Assembly: GCA_009869945.1 (NCBI GenBank)
Contig: WIXG01000001.1
Coordinates: 248,001 to 312,000 of the forward strand
Length of the DNA: 64,000 nucleotides
DNA from: Mesaphorura yosii
Lineage: Eukaryota; Arthropoda; Collembola; Poduromorpha; Tullbergiidae
Reading direction: 5' to 3'
The first letter of the stretch is position 1; every line of letters begins with the position of its first letter. This document shows, piece by piece, positions 11,446 through 26,400 of this stretch. The notes under the pieces are model-generated. The model did no database searches, was not told where the DNA came from, and saw only the letters and a program-made list of their open reading frames with translations. Position numbers and translations under genes: made by a program.

Positions 11446-14400
11446 AACAAAGCATTTATGAACCAAAGATAACAATAACACGGACCCATTGTTGTACGTT
11501 TTTGCATTAGCACGCACGCACGTGGACGAGACGCTTTTCACATACGGTTAACCTTTGCCAGTGCCCTCCGTCTGAGTTCACTTCAATTCAATCAAGAACC
11601 TCAAGAGCAAGGCAAAGGAAGCACGCGGCTGATACTTAATTTGATAGAATTGTACATTCATCGACGGAGCGATGAGATTCGACTTTTGATAGCTTGTGCC
11701 GTGCAGCATTTCATTGTTGAGTAGATTCAGGAAGCCAAATCATCGTCGCCGTCCGTCGTAATTCACGAAATGATGAATCTGCCTTGCTATCTGCATTCTA
11801 ACCCGTTCGCGTTCTCGATATTGAAATCTTCTTCACGCATTCATTTTCTTTTTGCCGTGTCACAATCTGCGGTGCGGTTCGTATGCCTTTGAGACGATGA
11901 TTTAATCAAAGACAAAAGAACTGAAGACTGAAGATGGTCGCGTAATTTTACAGTACAAGTGCAAACATCAAGGCGACACCGACAGCGTACAGCGTGTTAC
12001 GTTTTATTGTGTTATTACAGTTCCGTCCTGATGCAATGTGCTCTGAAAAGAGATCTTCTGGCTGGCTGGCGCAAATCGATAAGGACAATGCAGTGCTGGA
12101 AATGGCATGGAAGTAGTACAGGCATTGCACATTACAATGCACCAGCCACACAATCCTCGTCCAAGTGCGGCGCAGAGAGAACGGGACGACCGCAGATTAA
12201 AAAATCCATTGAGAAATGCGAGAGCGTGAAGTGGAGACCGTCATCATCTTCAGTCACTGTGCTACTTCGCGATGCTTGGATGCTTCACGCCAACAACCAA
12301 CCGGCATTGGATTGTCGTGTCAGACCGTTTCCTTTGCGAGAATTCCAATTCTAGTCTGGCGAAGCCACGCCAAGGCTTGTCTTTTAGGTTTCGTGATAAT
12401 TATATGGAGTAAGGAAAGCTGTTGGCCTGAAGTGCGTTCGTTGGAGGACGTTGCATGGCATAAGACAAGACGACCATATTGTCTTTTGTCTTTACAGTCA
12501 AGTCGCAAGAAAGTGTGATTAAAGACGAGCTAGCACTGGAAGAGGACCAGAAAGAGTAAACATGCAATTTGGATGATGAATTTTGGGGTAGATAGTCGAA
12601 TGTCAATGATTTTGAGACTGGCTGGAGACACTCTAGGCTATGACGAAGGAAAAGTCAACCATATGAAAGCCGTAGGAAAGAATCCTTTTTTGTGATCCAA
12701 TGCGTTAAAAATCGGCAGGTTTTCGTCTTCCGTTCTGATAATACTACCATGAAACTGATGTTAGTCGATGATGAAGAATGCAAGATCCCAACTCCCAACT
12801 CAATTTCCATGAAAGAAATTCAATATGATTAGCATTATGAAGATTGATAATGCGTGAGATCCAAAAATCCATTTTCTGTCGCTTTACCGGCCCGAAAATT
12901 CGTCTATGCTGCCTAGATTCCGACCTTCCAGTATTACATTACGTCTCATTGCTTGACATTAGCATTAACAAACAGTATGGCTCGTGCAAGATGGTGGATT
13001 GAGATTTCAGAATTCCAGAAACTTCATCACGACACTGCGCATCAGATTTCAGGCCACCGGATTTTAATTTGATTTCTCAAATAATTTTCTCCGCAGCAAT
13101 TACCCGCAGCCGATCTGCGTATTTTGCATAATATTAGCCGTTTGCCATTTCATCGGAATTAATCTGTTTGGGAACTAATTTCATCAGCGCACGTGTCAGT
13201 CAGCAATGGGAGAAAAGTTCGATACACTTTTAATACGAAATCATTAGAATAGTTTAACAAACTAGATTCAACACGGTCTCGTAAACTTTTGAATGCACAA
13301 ATAAATATGAGTAAATATTTTTGCTGCTCTCGATTCATGATCTCTTCAAGCTCGATCATCAACTGAGTGCAGTGTGAGATGTAACAAATTACAGACAAGC
13401 AGAGCTCGGAATCCGTTCGTTCGCAAAAAAGTTTTATGGGGAAATGATCATTGTGAGAGAGAGAGAGAATTCCACGGAAAGTAGAAGCACGGATCAGTTG
13501 ATTCTCTAATTACCATCACATCACGATTCACGCTCAACGCAATGCTCTGAAGTGTGCAAATCTGGAACTCTTCTCATTCTCTAGCCGATGTTGGCCTCGA
13601 TCATCCTTCTCAGGGTGAGATGAAATGTAAATACCGCTGTCTACCAGGACATGCATTGCATGGCTACGCCTGGGCTGTCTTATAATAAGAAAGATAACAA
13701 GCTAATCAATGTAAGTCAGGCCCTGAGCTTCAGGAAAGGAAAGGAAGTCGAAGCCGAATATGAGAAGATATAATAATCATCACCGTCATTTCATTCGCGT
13801 GCGCTTGGCCTAATCATAATTTCACTGTTCAAGAGGAAACGGAGAGCTCAACAGGAAGATGGTTGGAGGATTCACTGCGACATGACTGCGACGAAGACTC
13901 GCACAACGGCTCGCACGAGATGCATTTAAGTTAACTTCCAGAACGAGTATCATTATGGAGTAATTGTTACGGCCCGAGCGCGGCACGGGAAGAATTCACA
14001 TAATAATTGCCAGCGACTTGGGACTCTGGACGAGATTCACAAACTTATATCCAAGTCACTGGGGCAGGCGCAGACACCGACGCTGAGGCTGCACTGCCAA
14101 TAAAAGGAATTTATATTTGTACCTTGGCTTGGCTTGATAACGAGGAGGCCAAGCAAGAATTTGCATAGAAAGTTTGGTCGCATAAAATTTCTCAGGTCGG
14201 GCGCAGGTGTTTGGGTTCAACCTCCTTTCCATGCCCGTGCAAGCCGTGATTATATTTGTATACTATTATGCAAGGTAAAGGCTTCATTTCAGCGTGTGCG
14301 TCTATCAAGACCCGATTTCTATCAAAATCCTGTGAAATTCTGCACATGCACGCATGAAGCTCAGAGCACGAATTTGGGACTCCGGGCTGCAAACTGTGAG

Positions 14401-17400
14401 GGGATCACGACTGAGCCAAAGCATAGCCCAGCTCCTCCAATGCTAATGTGTGAATGAATACATTAGTCTGTTCATGCGTTCGCTGGCTGCGATTGCGATT
14501 GCATGCGGAAAATTGGGAACTCGCGCGGTTCGCTCGTGCGCGCTGGTATTTAACTGAATATTGTGTCTGTGCAAAAATCCATGAAATATATGAAAATTAG
14601 AGGAGACGCGATTCATGAACGATCGTGGCTTGCATGGCAGAGCACGATGCTTTTGTGATTTCAATCCCCATAAGAGACCAACGTAATCGATTTTATCAAT
14701 AATATAAACAGCGTGCAGTGTGGCGGCCCGTTGAAGTATTCCCAATTTGCTTGATTCCTGCACTGCATTGCTGCTGGAAAGTGCACACATGCATAAAAAC
14801 GAAGTTATCTACAAATGAACACCGCCGACAACAAAAATCGAATCCAGTCTGTTCTCTTCGTTCGTTCGTTTGTGTTTTTGCAAGGGAATAAAAATTGTAC
14901 CGCTTACACAATCTGAATTTCAATGAGCCACGGACCGGCAGCTCAGCTCAGATGATTGCAGATACACAAACCTAAATAAAATTCCCGTCGAGTATTGATC
15001 ACGGAGTTGGCCAGGCAGGTCGTTTTAAATTTGAAACTTTCTCTGAACCAAATAAGACGAAGGTGCTCGAAATAAAAATCCAGCCAACTTTTTTGTTTTC
15101 GCATAAGACGGACCATATTTACAAACTTCTCCCTCGCTGTAAGCCGTAAGCCTGCGGAAAATCCACAGAATCTGCCAACGTGGGGTTTTAAATTGGGATG
15201 ATCAGGAGCAGAACGAAAACTGGGAAACAAAACTTTGGCTTCGCTCGCTGTCGAACGGATGCTGATGCTGGAACGAATGAATCAAACTTTAGATACATAT
15301 TTCTTTACGTCTTACTCGACGGCCAGGAGAAAAGTTTAAAAAAATTGGCCGAATCGCTCGCATAATAAGGTGAGGAAAGTCAGTAGGAACCCTGCACTAT
15401 GCGAAAGGCACAAACTACCTGACAACTTTATTACCTGGCTCGCAGATGCCTTAACTAACTAGCGAGGAATTACTTCTTTTCCAGCCCAACTGCAAACAAA
15501 TGCAACAATATCGCGTATAGCGCGGAGTTGGACTCCGCACACGAAGTCATTTTGGACAACACAACATAGAAAGCTTTTTTATGTAAATGTCCACACATAC
15601 TTCCTTGCCGCCTGTCGGCTCGATACTCAATACAATGCACTGCTGTAGTAAACCAGCTGGCTCAATGTTCACTGCATGAAGAAATACCGCAAAGCAATGG
15701 AGGCAGGCACTCTGTCACTCTATCGCGTATTACTCTGAGCATTTTCCATTTTGTACGTTGTACCATGTTATGCACTCAGTCACTTACTTTCACCGCCATT
15801 TCCATTATTGCACGAGGCAGCGAGTCCAGCATGCATAAGAAGATTGGATTCTGAAACGAAAGTCTTAACACCATGCTCGTCCATGTAAAATGCAGCACGC
15901 AGTTTGAGTTTACGGTTTACGTGTCTCAAGTCTGAAAGTTTGACATATGAGATTCTAAGTATATGTATCCAGTTTTTGAAATTCAAAGACTTTTCACAAA
16001 GAGACGGCTCAACCAAGCTCAGACCGAGAGCATTGCAAGTGGCGGAGCACGTACGAAATCTGCAGTGCATTGCAGTCAGTGCAGTGCAGCAAACTCGACT
16101 CCAACTACGATAATACGAGATGGATGAATAGATTGCTTTCTCTTTCATGTTTGTATACACTCACGTGCAGACAGGCAGGCTCACAACATTTTGAAAGCTA
16201 CGCGTGGCGTGAATGATGCCATATGCATACAATTTCAAGTTTCCGTTGCGTTACTTACATTTCTAAAACTTGTGAGTTGCATTTGAGAGAAAGTCAGTCA
16301 CTCCCGCCTGCCGATGCCGCCTCCACTTTGCAATTTACGCTAACAAGATCGAGATTTTCCTCAACGCCTGCTTAAAACTCGTGGTGGTGCTCTCGAGTCA
16401 TATTCATTTCGGTTCAAGAGCAGAGTATGAAAGGAGAAGTTCAGTTCAAAGTTGAACTGTATGCCAATTCCTAATGTTATTAATTTTACAGCATAATACT
16501 GCCTGCCATTCTGCGCGCATATTGCACGTGGTAGAACTTTTAAGTGTTATTATCGCGAGTTACGAGGCAGTTCCAAGAATCGTATCATTAGCCTTATTAG
16601 TGTGTGAATGCGAACTGCAAACTTGGAGTAATAAAACTCGAGACTTGTTTCAGTGAATGAGACCAAGGCTTTTACTTTATGATGCAACAATGTAATGCAA
16701 GGCGGCAGTGGCAGGATGACTTGAGAAGATTTTAATGTGTGAAATTGTGAAGGAGCGAGCCGATTCGAACAAAGAAGCAAAAGCAAGCAGGTAGCAAGTC
16801 TTTAAAACAAAATGCAGTAATTTGCACTGCATTTTTCTCACTCGTAAAACACCGCGTTACGAAATTGCTCTGATAAGGACAAGCTCGCATTTCTTTGCAT
16901 TGCACTATAAAACTTGGCACTTCTTGGCATTCAAGGATTTGATTATCCTGCACTGCCGTTTTTTGCACGTTGCATTTAATGAGCCAATTTCTTCATGCAG
17001 TAATTTTCTCAGCAGGACGGGCAGATAATTATTCTAATTATTCGAGGCATTTGCTATTGCATAAAAATGCCAAATGCTTATTGCATAATTAAGATTGCCA
17101 GGCCTAGCGTATGCATGCTAAGAGGGCATAAAAAGGATTTCCAAGGCGAAAAGCCATCAAGATTGAATTTTATTGCGAATGCATTGAGATTGAGACGTTC
17201 AGGGTGACATTTTACGATTTGCTCAGCCCAAAATTAGGTTCATTCCGTTGTGTATCACATGCACGTATTTATTACCAGTTGCATGACAGTGTCAAGCCCA
17301 AACCACCAGCACCGCACTATCAAATTAAGATATCCAATTCAGTTATAGAAACAACAAAGGGCCCAAGCCGGAGTGCCGAGTTTGTCGACTTGGTCGTCCG

Positions 17401-20400
17401 TCCCACTACATCCTGACTCGCACTCGATAATAGCGCACATGCATGCACGCATGCAGGAACAAAGGGCGTTCGAGTTGTAGAACGAGTCGAGTGCACGTCT
17501 TGAAACTAGGCTTTTCCTTCATTTTCCGACTTCCGCTGTTGAGCTGCTCGCACTTTTCGTACTTACGACTCGGCAGCAGAAAAATTACAGCTTGCAGTAG
17601 TTACACAGTTTGCCACTTAAACATGCAATGAACAAACCACCGACCAAGTGAGTACGCGAACCACCGCAAAAAATTATTGAGTCCCAAAGTTTGGCAATGT
17701 AATCCCAATGCCTTTGACACAAAGTGGGAAATAAGTAAAGCCAGGCAGCTAGCAGCAGCCAGAAAAGGTGTTTGCGACTCACACGTTGAAAAATGGTTCA
17801 TTTTCTGAAAGCGAGAAAATACTACTTCACTTACTCCGCGTGGTGTTTGTAAGGTGGACCGTGAGTCAATATTTTCGTATCGATCTCTCAAAGGAGTCCG
17901 CGGTCGCGGAAAAGGCGATGGAATGAAAGAAAATACGGGTAAAGCAGCAGAGCAAAAATGAGACGGGCTGCTTTCTCTTACCACGCGTTTGCTTGCCTTA
18001 TTTTATTACTACTCACATACAAAAACACAAACACGTAACCCAAACCCAAACCTATGCCTTCCGTGTTTGCAATATATTACGACCGTCGCAAGGGACTCTG
18101 ACCAGACAGCGCAGACCGTCTTTAGTTACACGATATATAATGAATTGAGTGTCTTAACTGTCTCAAGATAAAGGGAATGGGATGCTTGGGCTGAAGCTCT
18201 TTGTGTGTTCGTCGAGAGCAGAAACTTGTGGTCATGTCATAAGAGACTGTAGAGGAAAGAGTCGGCGAGACAGAAACGAAGATGCTTGTTAAGAACTTTG
18301 ACTTTGTATGTGCAAAATAAGGCACGACTCGTCCAATTTGAAGCATGGCCCGCATTGGACAGGCCGACGCTTCTTTCAATTTCCTGCCGTCTTTTCTCTC
18401 TCTTTACTTTTCCTTCTCAATTCTGTGGTCAGATTGATAAAAAAAAGTTCGTTCTGCAGAGGCGTCCTCAACTGATTAGAGATCAATAGCACAAAATAAT
18501 GATGTAAAAAGCCTGACAAGGGCTTTTTCAATAACTCGTATCTCTATAAACATAATTTTGAGGAGAAAATCCATCGGACCGACGAGCCGGACAGATTTAG
18601 GCCATGCATACACCGGGCAATGAAGCTCCAGCTCGGAGGCTTGAGTGGTGAGGCTCTTCATGCAAGATGCAAAAGAGTCAGCAACCCGAGATCCCGCTGC
18701 CAGCGTAATAAAGCTGTTGCTCGCTCACAATAATAATAATAGTAAAACGTAAGTGTCTTAATGCGAATATTTCTGTAGCAGCTTTGAGCTTTACCTCTGG
18801 CAGGCCGGATTTTCGTCTGCGGAGGCAGATGCGGTCTCTTCAAAAATATTTACGTTCGTATCAAAATGAAATTAAGTGAAATGAAATGGATACCGTTCGC
18901 CGTTTGTGCAAAAGAGAAGTAATTAAGTCACTCTGCTCGTGTTTGTGGATGCAAAGCATTGCGCACACGTACATAGAAATGAACTCGTTTGAGTCCCAGC
19001 TTTTTGAGAACTTAGGATCCAGCATTACGTTTCCACTTGAACAGATTTCATTCTCAAGCATCTCATAAATTAATAGCCCTTCTCTCTCGACCCTCCGTAC
19101 TATTTTTGCGTGTCTTGGGCGGAATTTCGCAACCAACTTTGCAGCCAGCCCACAACAAAGACGAGTACACGAAACATGATCATAAAAGTTTGTCTGGTTT
19201 GTGTGTATAAACACTCGAGCTATAAATAAACCACATTATTATTAGCAGTTTTAATGTGGTGGCTGGAGAAAGAACTTTGGAACAAGTTTTTGAAAGTTTC
19301 GCAGTCGCGATCTTGCCTGCCGTGGCGCGCCGCACGATGCTTACATGAGTATAACAATACTTAATCCGATTGAAAAACTCGGAGCTTAAAGTCCCGAGCC
19401 TGAGCCTCCTTCTCTCATTATAATTTATGTGTAATTATATTTCTCGTCTCTTGAATACTAAATCCTTCATTAATAATAATAGCTATAAATGCTAAAGCCT
19501 CTTCTTTCCCTTGCGTCTTTGCCTGAGCTCTTCTTAACTCAGATACGCGTGGGACGTGGCATAAGAGCAAAAGTCATCTTAGAATTTATTCCAAATTTTG
19601 CCAACTTCCAGACACGCCACCACGCCAAGTGAAGCAATTTGCATTATTGTAATTCGAATGTAATTATTCATGTTTCCAACGAATAGCAACAGAAATCACG
19701 GCCCGGACTAGAGTGATACTTTTGTTGCACGAAGCACAAGCAAAAAATCGAATTTACAACCGCGAAACACAGCAAGACACCTTCTCCACCGTGCCAGACA
19801 ATTTTCTCCGCTGCTACCTTTCCTGCCTCCCATCAAGCAGAGGCAGAACGCGTGAGCGAACCAAAATACAGAAAATGGTTTGCACGAGGAACGAAATGAG
19901 TTTAATCTCAACTAATTCTTATTGCATTGCTGCGATGCGTATGCTACGCTATATTTATTGCTAATGGCCGCCGTTTTGACTTGCTGCTGCCACTGCTCTC
20001 ATTCGCAGCAAGGAGCACTGGCATGACGAAGTATTGGGCTTTCCTGGGCTGGAAATGGCAATGGGCATAATTCCTTTACTTGTAGCCCTGTCTTGGCCTG
20101 GCGTGGCATTGCCCGTCATGCTCTGAAAATAAGCACAGTTGTATTTCTTGTGTTTTCACTCAATAAAGCAGATATTCTCGTTTCCGGCATTCCAACCCGC
20201 TTTCCCTTCCTTTCCTTCGTGCTTATGCCAATGCTCAATCATAAATCGGATCAATACTCACCGGCAGTTTAATTCGTTAAACTCTCCCTACCAAGTTGCT
20301 TTCGTCTTTTCTTCGAGGCACCCGAAGCTTGAAGACTTGTCAAGTTGACTCAATAATTATCGCATTGCGTCGAGCACGCAAAGTCTCAAAACAAAGCAAT

Positions 20401-23400
20401 TAAAATTTCAGAAGACAGTCATTAACTTGACTTCAAGGTCTGAGGGGCTATTTTCCATTTGTTGCAATGTCAGTGCAGGAGTTAATGACTTCTTAAAATG
20501 CACCATTGCCGTATTATTAGTATTACGCACGAGGGACAGCTTGCGAATTCAAGTACAATCTCATAGAAAGTGTGATATTTGATATTTACTCTGTTTAATA
20601 AATGATAACTGCGTGCGAACGTAAACAACTACAAACGCGGCACGGCAGAGTACAGAATAATTACAGAATATCATGCCGCCATCAAATGAAACAATTGTCC
20701 AGCATTCACACGGTAAAGAGGTAATTATTATATTTCAGTAGTGTATTAGCCAGCTCAGTCCTACGCTATGCCACGTGTAAAGCGTAATTTGCTTTGTGTG
20801 TTAACAAAGAAAGGACAAACACAAAATATTAACAAAACAACTGAATTCGAAATGAAGACATTATGGACAAGCACAAAATGCAGAGCACAATTCGAACACA
20901 AGAGCAAGGACACATGCACACACGCGATGAAGGGCAGCGACGAATTTGACAATTTGAGCGCCTGTACAATAAATGAAGGTTTATTCGTAGCTTTGATTTT
21001 GATCTTGCAATAAAAGGAAGAAATTACGCGCACACTCATTTAGATCATAGATTACATTCATGCTTGCCTACTCGGCCAGGCCAGGCCGGGTTGTGGTGAA
21101 AGTTTTGGTAGAATTCCATTTCATGAGGCTGTATGTGCCTTTTAGACGTGGATAGTGGATATGACACATTGACTGAAAATAACCGAACGAGCGAACAGCC
21201 AGCCCACCACAACCACAAGCGTGCGTTGTACATGTGAACAATGGAATGGATGATATTATGGTTTTGACATTTCCCATATTGTTGTAGTGCCTTGCTTGAG
21301 AGTGGTAGCCCAGCCCAGCCCAAGTCGACGTAGCGTAACGTAACATGTGGCTGTGAAGGTTCTCTGCACAATGGAGATTGAGGTTATCTGTCCTTTGCCC
21401 TGCTCGTGCTTTCTCCATTCCAAACTGTTCCTTAGTATGGGACTCGAACTCTTTAGCATATTGTACTAATAATGGGAATCTGAACTGTATTTTATGCATA
21501 CAAGTAATACGAGAAACGTGCCCAAAAGAAGAAGAAGCAGGACAGGAGAGGAGACTGGTGAAACAGAATTCCATTATATCATTACTGTCTGGTCGGGAAA
21601 TGTCAGGATTTGCGGAATACAAAATGAGAATTGCAACTCGCGACTTGCGCGAGGTAGAAGACAAAGACCAAATATGGAGCAGAAATGCTGTGCAGTGCCT
21701 TGCAAGATAGTGTAGTCAGTCAGTCGAGTCAATTCGGATCGCAGTCACAGTCACAGAAAGGGAAGGAAGACAAGACGAGACAGTCAAAGACAATAAAGAC
21801 AAAAGGTTCCTGTCCTCCAGCGAAATGAAATTCGACTTGGGAAATGGAAAGGTTCACTCCGCGCGTCCTGCTCGCACTTTCTGCGTTGGCATAGTATTGA
21901 TTTGCATGAATTTGTGGAGAAATATCGCATTTAACGCTGCTGTCTGTTGCAGAGGAAGAAGAGAAACTTGAAAGAGTTAAAAAAATCAAAGTCGACAGTG
22001 ATGGTTAAAGAGGCACGGGCACGGAGCTCGGCTGTGGCGGCTCAAGTGGCACTATTCCACTTCTTTGTGTAATTCGAGAGAAAAAGGTAGTCAAGTCGAG
22101 ATGTGCGGTGCAGCTGCAGAAAGAAGTTGGGGCTAATGTAATTTCCTAATTACTCTTTTGTGATTTCCCACGCCTTAACTATGGTCTTTGACTGTGACTT
22201 GCCTTCTGTCTCGCTCCTTTCTTCTTCCACCAGCACAATTACAAAGTAAAATTTTATGCCACTCTGAGAGTCTTTTATGTCTCAGATGTGGGTAAGCGAC
22301 ATATTTAAATTTGAGACAAAAAAGCACTCAGCGACTCAAGTTGCTCGTGGAATCCGAGTTGAGTTGAGTCGGTTTTTTATTACCGTTCTGCAGTTTTAAA
22401 TGACAGCTGACAAAATGGGGAAAGAAAAGTCTGGCAACGCCAAAGGCTAGGCCGAGGACGTTCCCCTGGCCGAATTTAATTGGGATGCTGGCATTAAGTC
22501 GTACTGCTGTCTGACTTGTACAAACACAAAAATGAAATATAAACTACTAACCACAACTATTCCACTGCGATTTACGAATGTTTGAACAGGCGTTGAAACT
22601 CGGACCTCAAAAAGTTGTGCCATGCGATCTGATCTGGATTTCTGATGAGACGGTAATTCTTGATTCCGGAACAGGTTAATAATAATTATGTCGACATCGC
22701 CAGCCAATTAACGGTTTCTGATTCTGCCTTTACATTGTTAATCAGTGCCAGTGCCCTCGTTTGCAGGCATACTGCGTTGATCTTTTAGTTTCCTCCTTGT
22801 ATTGTCAAGCAATCCCCTCTTTCAACAAAATCAAAACAACGATTTTCATCGTCGAATTCGTTAATTCGTGTAAACACGAAAGGCACACAACAATGAGCAA
22901 GTCGTGTAAAGTGTTTGCGGAAACAATGGAACAATGTCAATATCATTCATCGCACAAGACGCAACCTTTCAGTTCAGTCATTCTCGTAACCGTAACCGTG
23001 CCATGCCTTAATGCGTGAGTACGTGATCTGTGAATGTGTGACTTCGATAATTACCAACTCATCATTAACAGCAGCAGCAACATCTTCAGCAACTTGGTAA
23101 CAATGCGCTCACGACTTCCACGTGGACGCGAACGACTCATCGTCTTCGACAGGCAGGAAACGAGGCATCAAGTTCGGCCCGATTCATTCAACGGATCTGA
23201 TTAGCATTAGGAAGACGATTGCGATGCGTTCGTAATTCGTGACTGATTTAGGCAAGTTGGAAACGGACCGTTTTATGTAAACAATGGCTAACGTAATTTA
23301 CGGTTAGAATTATTAATCGCAGGTTAGCCGCATTGTCGCGATGTTTAGCCTTCTGCATCGAATTTACGCAATTTACAAATGGAGCCGGCGTTGAGCAGTA

Positions 23401-26400
23401 GTACATTGAGCCCAGCCAGTTTGGACGAATCTGCAGCAACTTGTAGACCGGGCAAGACGGTCTGCATTCTGTAACGAAGAAAATGTGTCTGTACCTTAAT
23501 CTTAACTCATTTCGAACTTATCAATCTAGAAATCTTCCCACTTCATCCTCGCCGCACAACGGCAAAGCAACAATGACTTTAATGTGTTGTTCTTTCCTGA
23601 GTCTCGACTTTGATTGCTTCTTGAACTGCTGACAATACAAAAACCAATCTGATCAAACTCACGACTTTCTTGCCCATTATTTTCGGAAATTTAAATTATT
23701 ATTGCATTGCAAGTTATTCATAATCATCAAATTGCAGCTTGTGAGTGTGACTGCGGCTCTGTTCAACGAGTTCTATATTTAGCATAAGCATGTAGGCCGT
23801 TGTGATAATAAAAGTCAGTCCAACTCGGTCGTCATCGTCGCGCTGCGTCGCCAAGTGCTGCTGAAATGGCGAAGAGCGATGATGAAGATGATGTATAACA
23901 AAAATTCGCCACGATAGCAAAAGCAAAGCAACAACACACAGAATTGGTGACACAAATGACGAATGACGAAAATTGAAGGATTTGCAAAATTCATGAAAAG
24001 GGGAAATCTTGATAGAGACTGAAATCTTTCTCTTTGTGCGGCATCGTGAAGATGTGGAGAGATTTCAGGATTTGAAGAGCCGAGCATTTATACACCGTAA
24101 TCCGTCATCGTGGCTCAATCTTCGTACTACAGTTGACGTTGACAAGCCGAACTCAAGACGCGAACGCGACGACTGCGGCTGCTGCACCAAAATGACACAA
24201 TGAGAGAAGCGATGAAGATGAGATGGAGATTAGGCTTAGAATCCTCGCGTTTCTGCCCCGACTGACGCTTGTGATGACAATTGGATATTTGATTATTGTT
24301 CCTGATGCTGACGATTTCGCATTTCGGAGAGTCACAATCGTAAGCGATATCGTACAATGTGTAATGTGTTTCTCGTTGTTGTTCTACTTTACTTACCACG
24401 ACGCAACTTATAACTTCATTCCTCAGCATCAGCCGCTAATGATAATAATATTTTATGAGCGTTGGACCCATTGTTAAATTAATTTGTTAGCTTTTAATTT
24501 GCATTGCATCTTGCATGAATTCTTTTGCATGTATTTCGTATTGTTATCGCTGCGCATTGTTAACGTTAACACTAATTCAAATTCCACGATTTAGAAACCT
24601 GGCTTGACTCAGAATTGAGGACAGACGACAAAGGAGCATAGTAATGAAGATGAAAAGAGTTTTGTACTGCATGCAGAGGCTTTTGCGACAGAGTCCTTTA
24701 ATATTCATTAAAACTTTGACGAATAAAAGTTGAGTATCACAATTAGAAAGAGTTCTTAATTTTTTATTATGCGCTTCCACTTCTGACTCATCTACATGAG
24801 CCAGTCTGTCTGTCTTTGTGGCGTGGGGCGCTGTTATTAAAAATGAATTGTTAATCAGAATTAATGAAAAGTTAAGAATTTATTTCGGGAGTCGAGCGAT
24901 GCCACCAACCGAACGGAGCCACCGCGGAGCTGCATGGAATTTTGAAATTGTGTTGAATGGAACATCAATGACGAAAGACGAAATGGAGACAAAAGATTTT
25001 ATCGTGCTATGCAATTCATGTTTTCATATGATGCCGTGTCGTGCATGTACTCGATCACAGTTTCTATGATTTGTTCATGATTTATGCCATGCGTATTGTT
25101 ATCTTAATATATTAAAATTGGTTTCGAAGCCAGGCTCCAGTGTAGTCCATGCCGAATGCATGCCCAAATTAAAAAAAAAACTTGGCAGTAGGTAAGAATA
25201 ATACACGAGTAATAATAATAGCAATGTTATGTGTAATGCATCATGTAATTCCTTGCTTTACATTTCCACTTCCACAAAGAACTCGAAACTAAACTCAAAC
25301 TCTTTGTAGACTAAACTCTTTTTTGCTGAATAATAATAATGTAACTCAACTCAACGTGGGAAATCAAGAAAGCAAATCTGCTCCGGGCCATCACAACACA
25401 ACGAAACTAGGTACGAGTACAACGAAACTTTTACTCGTGGCCCATGGACTTGAGAGCACGAGGAGAGTTCCTTTCTTGAACTGGAAAATTATGTACACAC
25501 GCATATTATAATCTTTTGTTATGCTTTACGCTGTACGTAGCAAAGAGTCTGGGAAATGGAAAAGAGTTGGAGGCGAGACTCGGCGCGGTGAGTTACGCCA
25601 TGAACCCATAGTCCACATTCAAGCAAGGCGTACAGCGACGTGGCCGCGTCGCGGCGTAAAGTGCTCAAATATGCATAACATGGAAAATCTCAAGTCAAGA
25701 TAAGTGCAGACGGGCTTGCCCAGGTATGAGGACAAGATTTTGTACAGATTTGTTCTCAAGTGCCATGGGAGTGCTCCAAGACACCAAGACCAAGTTCTCT
25801 GCTTTGCGGTGCTTCCTCAGCATAAAATATCCTCGTAAGTAGCTGGTGGCTGGTGCCGGCACAAGAGACACTCAATTTTGGTGCAAGTGCATGCATATTT
25901 TCTCATGCATCTGAATCAGCACGAGACGACCAAAACTGCTTACGTATTGCAAGCGAAACTTGGAATTAAACTGGAGGAGCACAAAATCACGAATCACGAT
26001 AATGAAATTCTCTCGTCTCTGCATGTGACTCGGCGAGCGACGAGCCACTGCATTGCGCTGCTGCACTGGAGCATTAATATTTACGATTATGTTCAGGTAT
26101 TGCGTTTGCATTGTTTCCAGTTCCACCTTCCTCTTTTGTGAATTCAGTGCTCAAGTTTTTGTTTATCAATTCATGTTTCAGGTCCACATTTTTCACTTTC
26201 AGTAATGAGTCCTCACACTCTGGGTCTCTGCGTGAAGTCCACTGCTAAGAATATGCACAGCTCAAGGAAAGACACGAATAATGATGGTAGTATTGTATGC
26301 GTTCAACAAAGGATTATGAAATTATGACGAATGATACGTCTTTTCAGGTTCGCTGTTCGGTAGTCAAGCCAAGCGACTTGACTTGGCTACTGTCAATCGC

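Noticed and set aside
21068-21664. 198-codon open frame on the minus strand
   Set aside because: It is the longest frame outside the three genes, but it has no domain, no biased composition and no splice context, and another frame overlaps it on the plus strand. Probably chance.
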